This document shows, one piece after another, positions 49,301 to 63,100 of a stretch of 64,000 bases of DNA. Every line of letters begins with the position of its first letter. The first letter of the stretch is position 1. The notes under the pieces were generated by a model. It was not told the origin of the DNA and ran no database searches. It was given only the letters and a program-made list of their open reading frames with translations. This DNA comes from Symbiodinium natans. Its lineage: Eukaryota; Sar; Dinophyceae; Suessiales; Symbiodiniaceae. A program made the position numbers and the translations under genes. Location of the stretch: contig CAJNDS010000001.1 of assembly GCA_905221605.1 (NCBI GenBank), positions 1,887,525 to 1,951,524 of the forward strand, in the 5' to 3' direction.

Positions 49301-50910
49301 TGGTTCATAGTGCCTCCTTTCTTCCCCACAACCCTAAACCTCAACCGTAGCAGGGTTTGGGGTTTAGGGTTTCTGGCTGCAGGGTTTAGGGTTTTTCGGC
49401 TTGCGGGTTTCGGGGCTTAGGGGTTTCGAGGTTTGGGGTATAGGGCTTTCAGGGGTCTAGGGTTCAAGGTCTAGGGTTTGGGGTATGCAGCCGGGCGTCG
49501 TTATCGAAAGCATCATTTCCCCATGGCTTCTCCTGACACGGGTGCTCACGGAGACCATATAACCCCCACACCCTACACCCTAAACCCCCGAACCCTAAGT
49601 CCTAGACCCTAAACCCTAAACCCAAAACCCTAAACCCTAAACCCTAAACCCCTGAGTCGTAAAGCGAGTCGCAACTCCTCTTAGTCCTCCAATGGGGGTC
49701 GGAATAGTTGCGAAGTGTATTCCCTTATGGTCCCTTCAGAAACAAACCATTATAACCCCCCAAAAGCCTTTTCTACTTATTAAGGCCCTAAACCTTACAC
49801 CCTAAACAGCCCTCAAAAACAGCTGGATGGGTGGAAGGAAACATGGGCACTACTGAGGTTCCTAGGAAGTCAAGGGGACGGCGCTGGATTCGACATGAAG
49901 TTGATCGATTTCTTGGCCGGCGTCTAACCCGTTCAGGGTTTGGTGTTGTGGGCTTAGGGCTTAGGGCTTAGGGCTTAGGGCTTAGGGCTTAGGGCTTAGG
50001 GCTTAGGGCTTAGGGCTTAGGGCTTAGGGTTTAGGGCTTAGGGCTTAGGGCTTAGGGCTTAGGGCTAAGGGCTTAGGGCTTAGGGCTTAGGGCTTAGGGC
50101 TTAGGGCTTAGGGCTTAGGGAGGTTGGTCTCGACCGTCTCAACCATGCCACACAATGCTTGCCGCCGCTGGCCCAACCACATGCATGGCATCGTGCTGTG
50201 ACTCCGGGACAGCCACCGCGTATCGCGGGAGCAATTGTCCGTCGAATCGGGGCATCCAGCACGGTATACAACCGCACGGACTGTCCTGATTATACAAATC
50301 CCAGCGCAAGTCATGTATGTCGAGCTCGTTTTCACGAGCGACCATGAAAGCATACGTGATTGGAACCCAAGAAACACCGGGGAACTGACTTAAAAATTGT
50401 TCCTCCCGGGCACTCCACATGGCACCTTGGCGGGCCGCGCGAGTCTGATTGAGCAACAATGGGAAGAACTGGGGCTGGACAGGAAACCGGTAGCTGATGA
50501 GATCACGCTGCCAGTGACTGTCGACCCCGGTCCAATGCAGGGCTTGGCTCGGGCGAGACATCGCGAAAGTGGAATTGCTTCTTGAACTGCAACTGTCGTG
50601 ATTACTGTATCATGAGGCCAACAAAAACAAAGAATAAGAATATAACGCAATAAATACAACAAAGCTAAGGCAAAAAGCCACCCAAGCCCCAAACCCCAAG
50701 GCCTTTAAGCCCCCCCATGCCCTAACCCTAAGCTCTAAGCCAAAAACCTATAAGCCCTGGACCCGAAGCCCAATTCTTTTTCAGTCCTCAGTCGTCCCTG
50801 TTGAATCAACCCCAAGCCCTCAACCCCTAGCCCTACACCCCGAGAGCCCCGAGCCTGACTTTGCTGGGTTAGGGTTTAGGGTTTAGGGTTTAGGGTTTAG
50901 GGTTTAGGGT

Positions 50911-50970
<60 letters not shown>

Positions 50971-53900
50971 GGTTTAGGGTTTAGGGTTGAGGGCTCAGTG
51001 TTTTTGAAATGTCAGGTGTCCGTTTGGGGATGCTAGTAGAACCAAGCCTGGGGGAGGAGGGTTGATCGTGTTGGGGGGGCTTAAGAGCCCGCAGCTGCCC
51101 CTTCGACACCCAAACCCTAAGCCCTAAACCCCTGACCCTAAACCCTAAACCCTAAGCCCTAAACCCTAAACCCTAAACCCCAAACCCTAAACCCAAAACC
51201 CTAAACCCTAAACCCCTGACCCTAAGGGATTGCAGGCTTCGGGATATAGGGTTTAGGGTCAGGGCTGACCCCTACGCCCACTCTCAAGGCCAGGGTGCGG
51301 CCGTGGCCATCTCCAACACGGCGCAGCCCATGCTCCACACGTCTGCCTTCGGTTTTAGGGTTTAGAGTTTAGGGTTTAGGGTTTAGGGTTTAGGGTTTAG
51401 GGTTTAGGGTTTCGGGTTTAGGGTTTAGGGATAGGGTTTAGGGTTTAGGGCAGTTCAGGGTTTCCCTTCTGGGGTTCCTTCTTTCAAGGGTGCCGTACTA
51501 TCTCTCCCCTGCTCCTTGGTTTAGGCTTAGGCTTGAAGGGTTTGCATGTAGGGTACAGGGTACCTTCCCTATCGTAGCATCCGTAGCCCCGAGACCAGGT
51601 ATCCCCAAGAAGTGGTGGCGCATGCGCCTGCAGCTGCTACTCATCGCGAGAAACTCTAAACCTCCAAATAATAGGATCGCCTTCCACATTAAGGACCCCA
51701 AGAAGGTACCCCTAATTTCGGAAACCCCCATACGGCGTTCCAGCTAGGGGCCTTAGGGATGTAGTGTAGGGTTTAGGGTTTAGGGTTTAGTGTCTAGGGA
51801 ACCTTCAAGGAAGCAAAAAGGAGCCTTATTGGTAGGGACAGGGAGTTCTGAGAATATTCGGGGTCACCAGGTTACCCGAACCCCATTCCGCTTTGGCGCT
51901 TGTAAGATGCGTCTTGGGCTCTGCGTACTGCGACCGCTTTGCGCACGCCTTCTCAAAAATCTACATGCTCTCGCACATATGCCTGGCCAGGGCCTCTTCA
52001 AACCCTAAACCCTAAACCCTAAACCCTAAACCCTAAACCCTAAACCCTAAACCCTAAACCTTCCCATCCTCAAGCTCCATCAGGCTCCTTTTGTTTAAGG
52101 GGAAGGGGTGCGAACGTTTAAACACGCCCAAACTCGAAACAAAAACAACAACTCGAACAAAGCCACCCTCCCGCAAAAAGGAGGCCGCAGAACAACAACA
52201 AGCAAACCCTAAGCCCTAAAACCTACATGTAAAGAACGAACCCCTAGACCCGGAACCCTAAACCCTAAACTGTAGACCCTAAACGACTCTCAAAAGGAAA
52301 GGATCTCTTGGTAGCCCAGCAACCATATCATAATAAGGGCACCCTTTTTTGGGTTATTTCATAGGGGAACCCATAACAAAAAAAGTGAAGGGTACCACTG
52401 GGCTAACCCTAAACCCTAAACCCTAAACCCTAAACCCTAAACTCAAAGTACAGGGGGCCTTCCGACCATGGCCTTCCTGTTGGGAGATGACCTGCGCCAG
52501 GGCATGCGTAGGGGGCTCGCTGAGCTTGTTGCAGGGGCCTGCTGCGGGTGGGGGTTTAGGGTTTAGGGTTTAGGGTTTAGGGTTTAGGGTTTAGGGTTTA
52601 GGGTTTGGGGTTTAGGGTTTAGGGTTTAGGGTTTAGGGTTTAGGGTTTAGGGTTTAGGGTTTAGGGTTTAGGGTTTAGGGTTTAGGGGTTAGGGTTTAAG
52701 GGCAACCTGTGGACATTACTGCTTCTTCCTGCCTAGGGGCGCAGGGGCCTGATGTGGCCAGAACGGCAAAAACCCGAAGCCTAAACCCTAAACCCTAACC
52801 CTAAACCCAAAACCCAAAACCCTAAACCCTAAACCCTAAACCCTAAAAGCTTTACCCTAAAACCTACAAACCTAAACAAACCCGGCAAAAGAACGTCTAG
52901 ACCCTATAGCCCTTATGCGCTTCAACGCTACCTCCCTGCCGTTGTCTCGGATGAGGTGTTGGAGACAAAGTGTCTCACCTTCATCCACACGACGGAGGAC
53001 CTTCCAAAAATTTGGTCCATGTCATTGTAGTCCCTAAACCCTAACCCCTAACCCCTAAAACCTAAACCCTAAACCCTAAACCGTAAACCCCAAACCCCAA
53101 ACTCTAAACCCTAAACCCTAAACCCTAAACCCCAAACTCTAAACCCGAAACCCTAAACCCTAAACCGGGATTGGCCTGGCTCGGCCTGGGTCTGCGAAGG
53201 TGACACGGCTACATGCCTAAAACCCTAAACCCCAAACCCCAAACCCCAAACCCTAAACCCTAAACCCTAAACCCTAAACCCTAAACCCTAAACCGTAACC
53301 CCCATCCCTCAACTTCAAAAGCCTGAAACCAAAAACAAACTGAAACCCCAAAGCCCTCACCTTGAACTCCCGCACACCCCACGAAGGCCCCACTACCAAG
53401 CGCCGAGTTTAGGGTTTAGGGTTTAGGGTTTTTAGGGTTTAGGGTTTAGGGTTTAGGGTTTAGGGTTTAGGGTTCAGGGTTTAGGGTTTAGGGTTTAGGG
53501 TTTAGGGTTCAGGGGCCACCTCGGGCGCCATCCACGGAATCGAGCCGATGGTCGTGAATGACTTGGTCAAGTCCTTCCGGGTGCTCTGCTGGCATGGGGG
53601 GAGGCTCGAAGGTTGGGGTTTAGGGTTTAGGGTTTAGGGTTTAGGGTTTAGGGTTTGGGGTTTAGGGTTTAGGGTTTAGGGTTTAGGGTTTAGGGTTTAG
53701 GGTTCAGGGTTTAGGTGTTTAGGTTTGCTTAGGGCTTAGGGTTTAGGGTTTAGGGTTGGAACCATGGGCCGGGCCCTTGGTATGGTCCCTTACCCTTGTT
53801 TCCAGGGATCTGATTCGTGTGCCCTTATTATATATATATATATAGTGCGCATAAGGGTTGTAAAACATGGGACCCAAATTAAGGGCCCATGTCTGGAACC

Positions 53901-54100
53901 CTAAACAGCGGCGTTGGGTTTGGGGCTTGGCGTTCTGTAATTAGGTTTAGGGTTTGGGGGAGGGGGAGGGGGGTCCCTTGCTGCTTGCAACGAGAAAGCC
54001 CCTCCCTCCCAGCTTGGATCTCTGTGACTCAGGGTGTAGGATTGTGTTGCGTGTAGCAGGTGTAGTTACGACCTCTGTCTTGGAGCCCGGATCCTGCCTC

Positions 54101-54131
<31 letters not shown>

Positions 54132-57100
54132 GGGGGTTTTTTTTGGGGGGGGGGGGGGGGGGGGGGGGGGGAGAGGGCATAGGAAACCTCAATTGTCGTT
54201 GGTCTGGAGATATTGTCGCAGCAGAGGTTGGGAGGCGGGATGTCCTAATTTTGCAACACGGCTTTCCCCTTCGTCCTAAACCCTCCAGCCAGCAACTGGT
54301 TTACTGGCTGATGGCCCGGGTTTTCGTAAAGGTTGAGGCGGGTTCTAGCTGGAGCTGCCTGCATGCCCGGGCTTTTGTTAAAGAACCTTGGCTAAGCTAC
54401 CATGATGAAGGTACTATGTTCTTTGCTATATACCTCGGGTATGGAAAATCAATTTGTGTTCTTTAACAGATCCCGGTTCTTGGGCTAAACCCGAAGCACC
54501 TTAAACACCCTAAAGGCCCTAAAAAAAAAAACAAAAACCCTACAAACCCCCGAAACCTCGAAATCCAAAACCATACACCCTAAACCCTAAACCCTGCAAC
54601 CCTAAACCCTAAACCCTGACACCCCAAAACCCTAAACCCCAGACAGGCCCTGAAACTCCAGACCTGAAACCCTAGACCCTAAACCCCTACTTGAAGGTTC
54701 ATGGTACGTACGAACCAAATATAACTGCACTTCTCTAACTGCACCTATAACCATATTCGGGGCACTTAAGGGACCCATAAGTGGCTTATAAGTACAGTTC
54801 TAATTGGTTAGTAAGTACCATGAACCTCCAAGTAAACCCGAAACCCTAAACCCTAAACCCTAAACCCTAAACCCTAAACCCTAGAAGGGCTAACCCTGGA
54901 AGCCTCGCGCTTCGAGCAGCCAAAGTCGCTAAGTTTTACCTGGGCAGCCGCAGGTCGGGAGTTGCAGGGTTTCAGGGTTTCAGGGTTCAGGAAACCCTAA
55001 ACCCTAAACCCTAAACCCTAAACCCTAAACCCTAAACCCTAAACCCTAAACCCTTAACCCTACGCCCCCGCGGGTTCCGGGTGTAGGGTTCACAGGGCTT
55101 ACGGAGCTTCAGGCTCCAGGGTGCTTAGTTTAGGGCTTCTGCAGGCTTTTTGGAAGGATCCGAAGTATGGGCCCTGAACTTGGGTCCCTTGCTATATAAC
55201 CCTTATATAACCCTTATATAACCCTTATGTAACCCTTACATAATCCTTACATAACCCTTTCATAACCCTTATATGACCCTTACATAACCCTTGTCATATA
55301 CACTTCGGATCCGGTACTGGACCATACGATGGCCCCATGGCTCCAACCTTCGATTTTGAGTGCGCGCAGGGTGCTGAAGGGCCCTTCGGGAAACAGGGGC
55401 CCTAAACCCCAAACCCTAAACCCTAAACCCTAAACCTAAACCCTAAAACCTAAACCCTCAACCCTAAACCCTAAACCCTAAACCCTAAACCCTGAGCCTT
55501 AAACTTTCGTCTTTGCGTTGTGCTTCGCTCGACCCATTTCGCAGGAGGTCAAGCCACGGCTTCCCCAGACCCCGAGCCCCAAAAAACCCTCAACCCCAAA
55601 AGGATTTGCTTAGGGTTGAGGGTTGAGGGTTGAGGGTTTAGGGCTTAGGGTTGAGGGTCTAGGGTTTAGGGTTTAGGGCTTAGGGTTTAGGGTTTAGGGC
55701 TTAGGGCTTAGGGCTTAGGGCTTAGGGCTTAGGGCTTAGGGCTTCGGGCTTGGGGCGGGTTTTAAGGTCACCCTGAAACCCTAAACCCGAAACCCAAAAC
55801 CCGAAGCAAAACAGCGGGGGCCTTCCGGGGAGCAACCTGCCAGCCCCAAAGACAGGTTGCTTCCTTGTCGGGCTTGCAGGGTTTGAAGTGTTGGAGGTTG
55901 AGGGATTATTGTAGGGTTTGGGGTTTGGGGTTAAGGGTAAGGGGTTTGGGGTTCAGGGTTTCCCCCTTAGCCCTAAAGCCCCAAGACCCAATGCCTTGAA
56001 GCCCCCAAACCCTTAAACCCGAAACCCCAAACCCCAAACCCCAAACCCTAAACCCTGAACCCGAAACCCTAAACCCTCAAACCCTTAAACCCCCCAGCCC
56101 GAGCCGCGTTGAAGTTCAGGTCCACCAGGATATTGGCGCCTTTGATGTCTCCTGGGCTATCGGCTGTGGTTTACGGGCTTAGGGTTTAGGGTTTAGGGTT
56201 TAGGGTTTAGGGTTTAGGGTTTAGGGTTTAGGGTTTAGGGCTTAGGGTTTAGGGTTTAGGGTTTAGGGTTGTACTAGGGCTTAGGGCTTAGGGCTTAGGG
56301 CTTAGGGCTTAGGGCTTAGGGCTTAGGGCTTAGGGCTTAGGGCTTAGGGCTTAGGGCTTAGGGCCTAGGGCCTAGGGCTTAGGGTTTCAGCGCTTAGGGC
56401 TTAGGGCTTTGGGCTTAGGTCCCTGAGCATCCTCGCCGCGCAAGGGTCAAAATGAGGACCTTGCAGGCTGGCGCAAGTTGGCCCTTGGCCGTTGTTTTTT
56501 TGGGTTTAGGGTTTAGGGTTTAGGGTTTGGGGTTTAGGGTTTAGGGTTTAGGGTTTAAGGTTTAGGGTTTAGGGTTTAGGGTTTAGGGTTTAGGGTTTAG
56601 GGTTTAGGGTGTCGGCCGGCGTGGCGGCGTAGGGCATGGGCATCGGCATTGGAGCAGTGGGCTGCTGGGTGGGTGTGGACGTCATGGGCTGTGTGAATCA
56701 GTCATAACGATTAGCAGTAGACAATATCTATCTACACTTAATGTCGTGTTTTTTCGATAAAATGAATATGTCATCACTTTCAGCTATCAAACTATGTTCA
56801 TAAATGTCTCCCCTCGTAAATGCCATCACATATACATAAATATATCTTCCCTCGTAAACGCAAAAAACTATACATACTTATGTCTATATATGTTTATGTA
56901 TGGGTCTAGGGTTTGGGGTTTAGGGTTTGGGGTACCCCAAAAGCCCTGAAACATAAACCAGAAACGCCCCAAATCCGTAAAACCCTTAAACTCTACGACC
57001 CTGAGGCCCCAGAGTTCTAAGCTCTCAAGGTGTTGACATCCCCTAAGGGCCTCAAATACCCTAGACCCTATATAAACCCTAAACACCATGCCCCAATACC

Positions 57101-60100
57101 TTGAACACGTAAACAAACGCGATTAAAACCATTAAACCCCTAAAAGCCCTCAAAAGCCTCAAAACCCCAAAACCGAGACACCTTCAGAGGGCGCTGAGAC
57201 CCAGTAGCGACGAACCCGATACACTACGACCCCAAGACGTACCCCTAATCAACCCTAGAATGTAGGGTTTGTGAGTCTCAGGGTTGAGGGTTAGGGTGCC
57301 CTGACCCTAAAGCTCATAAAACCAGCAAAAACGCCAGGAGAGCGCCGTTCCTCGTAAGCCCTTAGAGCCTAAACCCTCACACCCTACAACCCCAAACCAC
57401 ACATGACAACCCTATAAAACTCTCAGAGGGTGTTGGGACCCTAATCCCTAGTCCCCAAAACCTTAAACCCTAAACCCTCAACCCCAAAGCCTGAGCCCCA
57501 TACCCCAAATCCTGAACAGCCCGAGAAACCTAAACCCTAAACCCCAAAGCCTGAACCCAAAACCCCAAATCCTCAAACCTTAAAGCCTAAACCCTAAACC
57601 GCGAACTGCAGGCCCCAAACCACCTAAACTCCAAACCCTAAACCCCAAACCGCAGGCCCCAACCCCGCTAGTCCCCTAACCCCAAACCCAAAACCCCAAA
57701 CCCTAAACTCCAAACCCCAAACCCTAAACCCCAAACCCCAAACCCAAACCCCAAGCCCCAAACACCAAACCCCAAGCCCCAAACCCCAAGCCCTAAACCC
57801 TAAACCCTAAACCCCAAGCCCTTATACCCTGAACCCCAAGCCCTAAACCCTAAACCCTAAACCCCAAGCCCTAAACCCTAAACCCTAAACCCCAAGCCCT
57901 AAACCCTAAGCCCTAAACCCTAAACCCCAAGCCCTAAACCCTAAACCCCAAACCCTAAACCCCAAACCCTAAACCCCCGGATGTTGAGATCCCAGTAGCG
58001 ATGAACCACAGGTGGGTTCCGTGTGTGGAGGTAGTCGAGGCCTTCCAAGACTCCCTGTTGGCATGGCAGAGGGTTTAGGGTTTAGGGCTTGGGGTTTAGG
58101 GTTTAGGGTTTTAGGGGTTTAGGGTTTAGGGTTTAGGGTTTAGGGTTTTAGGGTTTAGGGTTTGGGGTTTTAGGGGTTTAGGGTCTTCATGATCAAGTAT
58201 AACGGCTTGAGAACCCTAACGCCACCTGAAATCCTGAAACCCCTGAGGCCCACCCCAAACCCCAAACCGCTAACCCTGAACCCCAAACCCCAAGCCCCAA
58301 CTGCTTAATGACATCATGTCGAAACTGGAGAGATGGTTTTACCTGTGCTGATTAGACACATTTGCTGTTTCACTTCCATGGAACGGATTGACCCCAAGTC
58401 CGCGTCAACCCTTGACCCCAAACCCTAAACCCAAAACCGCAAGCCCTGCACCCCAAACCCCCAAACCCTAAACCCCTAACCCCAAACCCTGAACCCTGAA
58501 CCCCAAGCCCCAAATCCTAAACCCTAAACCATCACCATCCTTGCTGTATGGTGACTTCTCAGAATGATGGTGCCTCTTGGGGTTACTGTTGCCAGGCGCC
58601 CCCTAATATTTAGGGAACCCAAGACCGGAGCTAGTTCGTTGCTTAGGATAATACTGAAATTTCAAACTTCTATTCATTGGGCTTAGGGTTTAGGGTTTAG
58701 GGTTTAGGGTTTAGGGTTTAGGGTTTTAGGGTTTCAGGGTTTAGGGTTTTTCTTGTTGGGCTTAAGTACCCTTGAACATGTCAAATGCTACCCAGCTATG
58801 ACAAAGGGAGCATCATTCTGAGAGCTGCCCAAAACCCTAAACCCTAAACCCTAAACCCTAAGCCCTAAACCCATTTGTTTTCACCGACTCTGATGTTCCC
58901 TCGGGGAGCGTGAGAGTTGCAGAGAACATTCAAAAGCCTTCCCAAGAAGGCTTCATGCAGATGTGCCCTAAACCCTGGCCCTAAACCCCAAACCCGAAAT
59001 CTCAAACCCTACGCCCTGAACCCTGAACCCTAAACCCGAAATCCCAACCCAATAACCCAATAACCCTAAACCCTAAACCTTAAACCCTAAACCCCAAGCA
59101 TGCTGAAGTCAGGCTCAGGGTTTCTTAGATGTTCAGCTCCGGGGCATAGAGTACAGGGTGCGCGCGCAGGTCTTGGGGCTCAGGGTATTGAGGGTTTGGG
59201 GTTTAGGGTTTAGGGTTTGGGGTTTAGGGTTTAGGGTTTCGGGTTTCGGGTTTAGGGTTTGGGGGTTTAGGCGATAATCTGCGGAGCTGCGATATCTGGC
59301 ACGAGGCACCCCCAGCAACCCTCCCCAAACCTCTAGCCCGACTCACAACCTGAGCAGCCTTTTTGGGGTTTAGAGTTTAGGGATTAGTGTTTAGGGTTAA
59401 CGGTTTAGGGCTTCGGGTTTGGGGTGTGCTCCGCAGGGGTTCAATTCTCGTAAGGGCTCAGGCACTTGCTCGCCAGCTGCCTGTGAGTTGGGAATGGCGC
59501 CCTTCGTTTGTTTGCTGGGCTTTGAAAGAACCCTAAACCCCCAAACCCCAAAAAGGAACTACCGGGCCAGGGTAGACTCTAAACTCAACCTCCCTTAAAC
59601 TTGGCTGCACTTAGCAGGGTAGCTAGAAATTTAGTTTTTAGCTGCCTTATTAAGAAACCCAATAAACCCAAAAAGGCAAGGATCTAAAGTTACAGTAGCC
59701 CTAAACCCTAGAACCTAAACCCTAAACCCTAAACCCTAAACCCTAAACCCTAAACCCTAAACCCTAAACCCTAAACCCTAAACCCTAAACCCTAAACCCT
59801 AAACCCAGGAAACACGAGACGAAAGCACCACAGAGTAACATGGTCCCTTCGCTCTGCCCTCAATTACCGTTAAATGGAAGCCCGGGAAGTTTCTGCCACC
59901 ACCCCCCCCCCCCTTCTCAATCCTAAGCCCTAAGCCCTAAGACCTAAACCCTAAACCCTAAACCCTAAACCCTAAACCCTAAACCCTAAACCCTAAACCC
60001 TAAACCCTAAACCCTAAACCCTAAACCCTAAACCCTAAACCCTAAACCCAAACCCCCGAAGCCCTCGACCCTGTTCTTTCCCTGCACATCCAGCCTCGGA

Positions 60101-63100
60101 ACATTGCCGCAGCAAAGGGCCATCCTTAACCAACGGGAACATGCTGTCAGATCCACTTTGAAGGGTTCCTTAAGAATGACCCCATAAAGGGGTTTAGGGT
60201 TTAGGGTTTAGGGTTTAGGGCTTAGGGTTTAGGGCTTAGGGCCTAGGGTTTAGGGTTTAGGGTTTAGGGTTTAGGGTTTAGGGTTTGTCACCTAAGAATC
60301 CTCCACTTTTTTTGTTTTGCTTTTTTTTTTTTTTTTTGGGGGGGGGGGGGGGGGGGGCGAGGCGGGGGGGGGGGGGGGGGTGCAATGACCAATAGAGCCT
60401 TTACTAGGCTACCTAAGAACCCTCCAGGGTTTTTGATGCAATAAGCTCTAGAACCTTTACTGGGTTACCCAAAAACCTCCAGGGTTTTTGGTGCAATACC
60501 TTTACAAGGTTGCCGAAGAATCCCCTGAAACCCTAAACCCTGAACCTCGTTTCCGGAAGTGAACCCTAAACCCTAAGTCATAACAGAAGGGGGTGTCAGG
60601 CATGCTTTGAAGCCAAACGCCCCTTTAGGGTTTAGGGTTTAGGGTTTAGGGTTTAGGGTTTAGGGTTTAGGGTTTAGGGTTTAGGGTTTAGGGTTTAGGG
60701 TTTAGGGTTTCGGGTTTAGGGTTTAGGGTTTAGGGTTTAGGGTTTAGGGTTTAGGGTTTAGGGTTTAGGGTTTAGGGTTTAGGGTTTAGGGTTTAGGGTC
60801 TTCAGCTGATTCGACTTCTCGGCCGATCAGCGAGTTTGACGGGAGTCTATCCCTTGAGAAGCCTAAGCCCTAACCTCCACAACCCTGAACCCTAAACCCT
60901 GAATCCTAAACCCGAAACCCGAAACCCTAAACCCTAAGCCGCCAAGCCACTAGTGGTCCGAACTCCTTCAGCAGCTTGCTCATCGATCCCCCTGGGACCT
61001 CATCGATCTAGTTGCTTCGACTGAGCTAATCCCGACTTCCTCCAACACCCTCCCCCGCACCACCAGGGTTTTAGGGTTGAGGGTTGAGGGTTCAGGATTT
61101 AGGGTTTAGGGTTTAGGGTTTAGGGTTTAGGGTTTGTGGTTTCGGGGCTTTGGGAATGCCCGTCTCTTGTCCAGAGGTCTCAGTAATGACCCTGAACCCT
61201 AAACACCCCCAACCCCCCAACACGCAGGTTCTCCAGGTTGTCTTCAAGGTGGTTGGAGCCGCTCCACGCAACCACAACCCCCAGAACTGAACTCATCGAA
61301 AAAGCCGTTGATACCTTAAAGCAGAAGCTGCCAACCCCTAAACCCTAGCCCAACAACATATGTTACCCTAAACCCTAAGCCCTAAAACCTAAAACCTAAA
61401 CCCTGAACCCTGAACCCTGAACCCTAGCCCAACAACTTATGTTACCCTAAACCCTAAACCCTAAACCCTAAACCCTAAACCCTAAACCCTAAACCCTAAA
61501 CCCGAAACCGAGTGAAAAGGCCCTTTCACTGCAGGCCAGAAGCATATTCCAGGTAGATGTAGAAGGTGTCATCCCTGCCGGGGTGTGGCATCTTGAGGTC
61601 TAGGGTTTAGGGTTTAGGGTTTAGGGTTTAGGGTTTAGGGTTTAGGGTTTAGGGCTTGGGGTTTAGGGTTTAGGGTTTAGGGTTTAGGGTTTAGGGTTTA
61701 GGGTTTAGGGTTTAGGGTTTAAGGTTTGGGGCTTAGGGCTTAGGGTTTAGGACTCGGGGTTTGGGGTTTCTTGAGTTTAGGTTTCGGGCTGAGGGACGAA
61801 GCTTTCTGTCGTTGCCGTTGATGCGGGGTTGATCTATATTCTGGGCCCTTTGTTTTGGCACCTCAAACGATCATGACACAACCACCACAGAGGCTGAAAT
61901 TGGGGCCAAGACATCTAGACCAAGCCCAGGACTAGCGCCAGGAACGCCTTGAGGAAAAACCCTTAAACCCTAAACCCTAAACCCTAAACCCTAAACCCTA
62001 AACCCTAAACCCTAAGCCCTCCCTAAACCCTAAACCCTAAAACCCAAAACCCGAAACGCTAAAGCCCCAAACATGTTCACTTAGAAGCTGAAGTTTCCGG
62101 CCCGACGCGCCCACGCAGCAACGGCCCCGAAAGCCCACTGAATCCACAAAGTACTTGGAGGTTCATGGTACGGAATAACCAACTGGAGATTCGAACTGCA
62201 CCTAGAACTGTACTAGTATAACCGTATTGGGGCACTCAAGGGGCTTATAAGTGGGTTACAAGTACCGTTCCACTTGGTTCATACCTGGGTTGAAGGTTCT
62301 GGGGTGCAGGGCGAGAGGTTGAGAAATCCTGGATCACAACACGAAAACCGTGCAAACCCTGAACCCGAAACCCCAAGCTCTAAACCTGAAACTTTGAACC
62401 CTCTAAACCCTTTGCCCTAAACCCTAGACCCTAGACCCTAAACCCTTAACCCTAATCCCTTATCCTTCTGGCCGCCATGCGGCGTGCACTCGAAGCCAAG
62501 ACAGGCCACGATGTTGGGATGCCGCAAATCCTTGCCGCCACTTTGGGGTTTGGGGCTTAGGGTTTGGGGAGGGGGGGGGGGGGCGGGCCGGGGGGGCAAA
62601 GCGGCCCGGCAGGTACGTTCAAGAACGGTCAACAAAACCTAAGCGCCAAACTCCTGAAAACGAAACATGAAGCCTTTAACCCCTCTCCCTAAGCCCCTTT
62701 CAGAAGATACGAACCTCAGTTTTACAAATCCCTGTAAACCAAACCCTTCGAAGTTCTACAAGCCAATAACAACACCTTCAAACCCTTCTAAAACCCCGCA
62801 TTCTTGGTAGCCCAGCCATATTTTAATAAGGGCACCCTTTTTGGGGTTGGTTACTTTATCGGGAACCTTGAACTAAAACAAGGGGAAAAGGGTACCACTG
62901 GGTTACCAAGGAAGGGATTCCTAAAGACCCTAAACCCTAAACCCTGAACCCTTAACCCTAAACTCCAAACCCTAAACCCTAAACCCTAAACCCTAAACCC
63001 TAAACCCTAAACCCCCCAACCCCTTACATAAACACCCGACTTTGCCAGCCCAGGCAGCCTTGCAGATACGAAGCTCCTCCTCGAGTCGCTCCCTGCCCAT

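Noticed and set aside
52890-53030. Minus-strand REVALKRIR as the kinase lysine strand
   Set aside because: It lies downstream of the DFG and APE exons in the gene's order. The true lysine strand (FALKIL) is at 63.3 kb and joins in phase.
53954-54192. Proline/lysine-rich frame PPPPPKKKRQDPG on the minus strand
   Set aside because: Translation of homopolymer G and T tracts.
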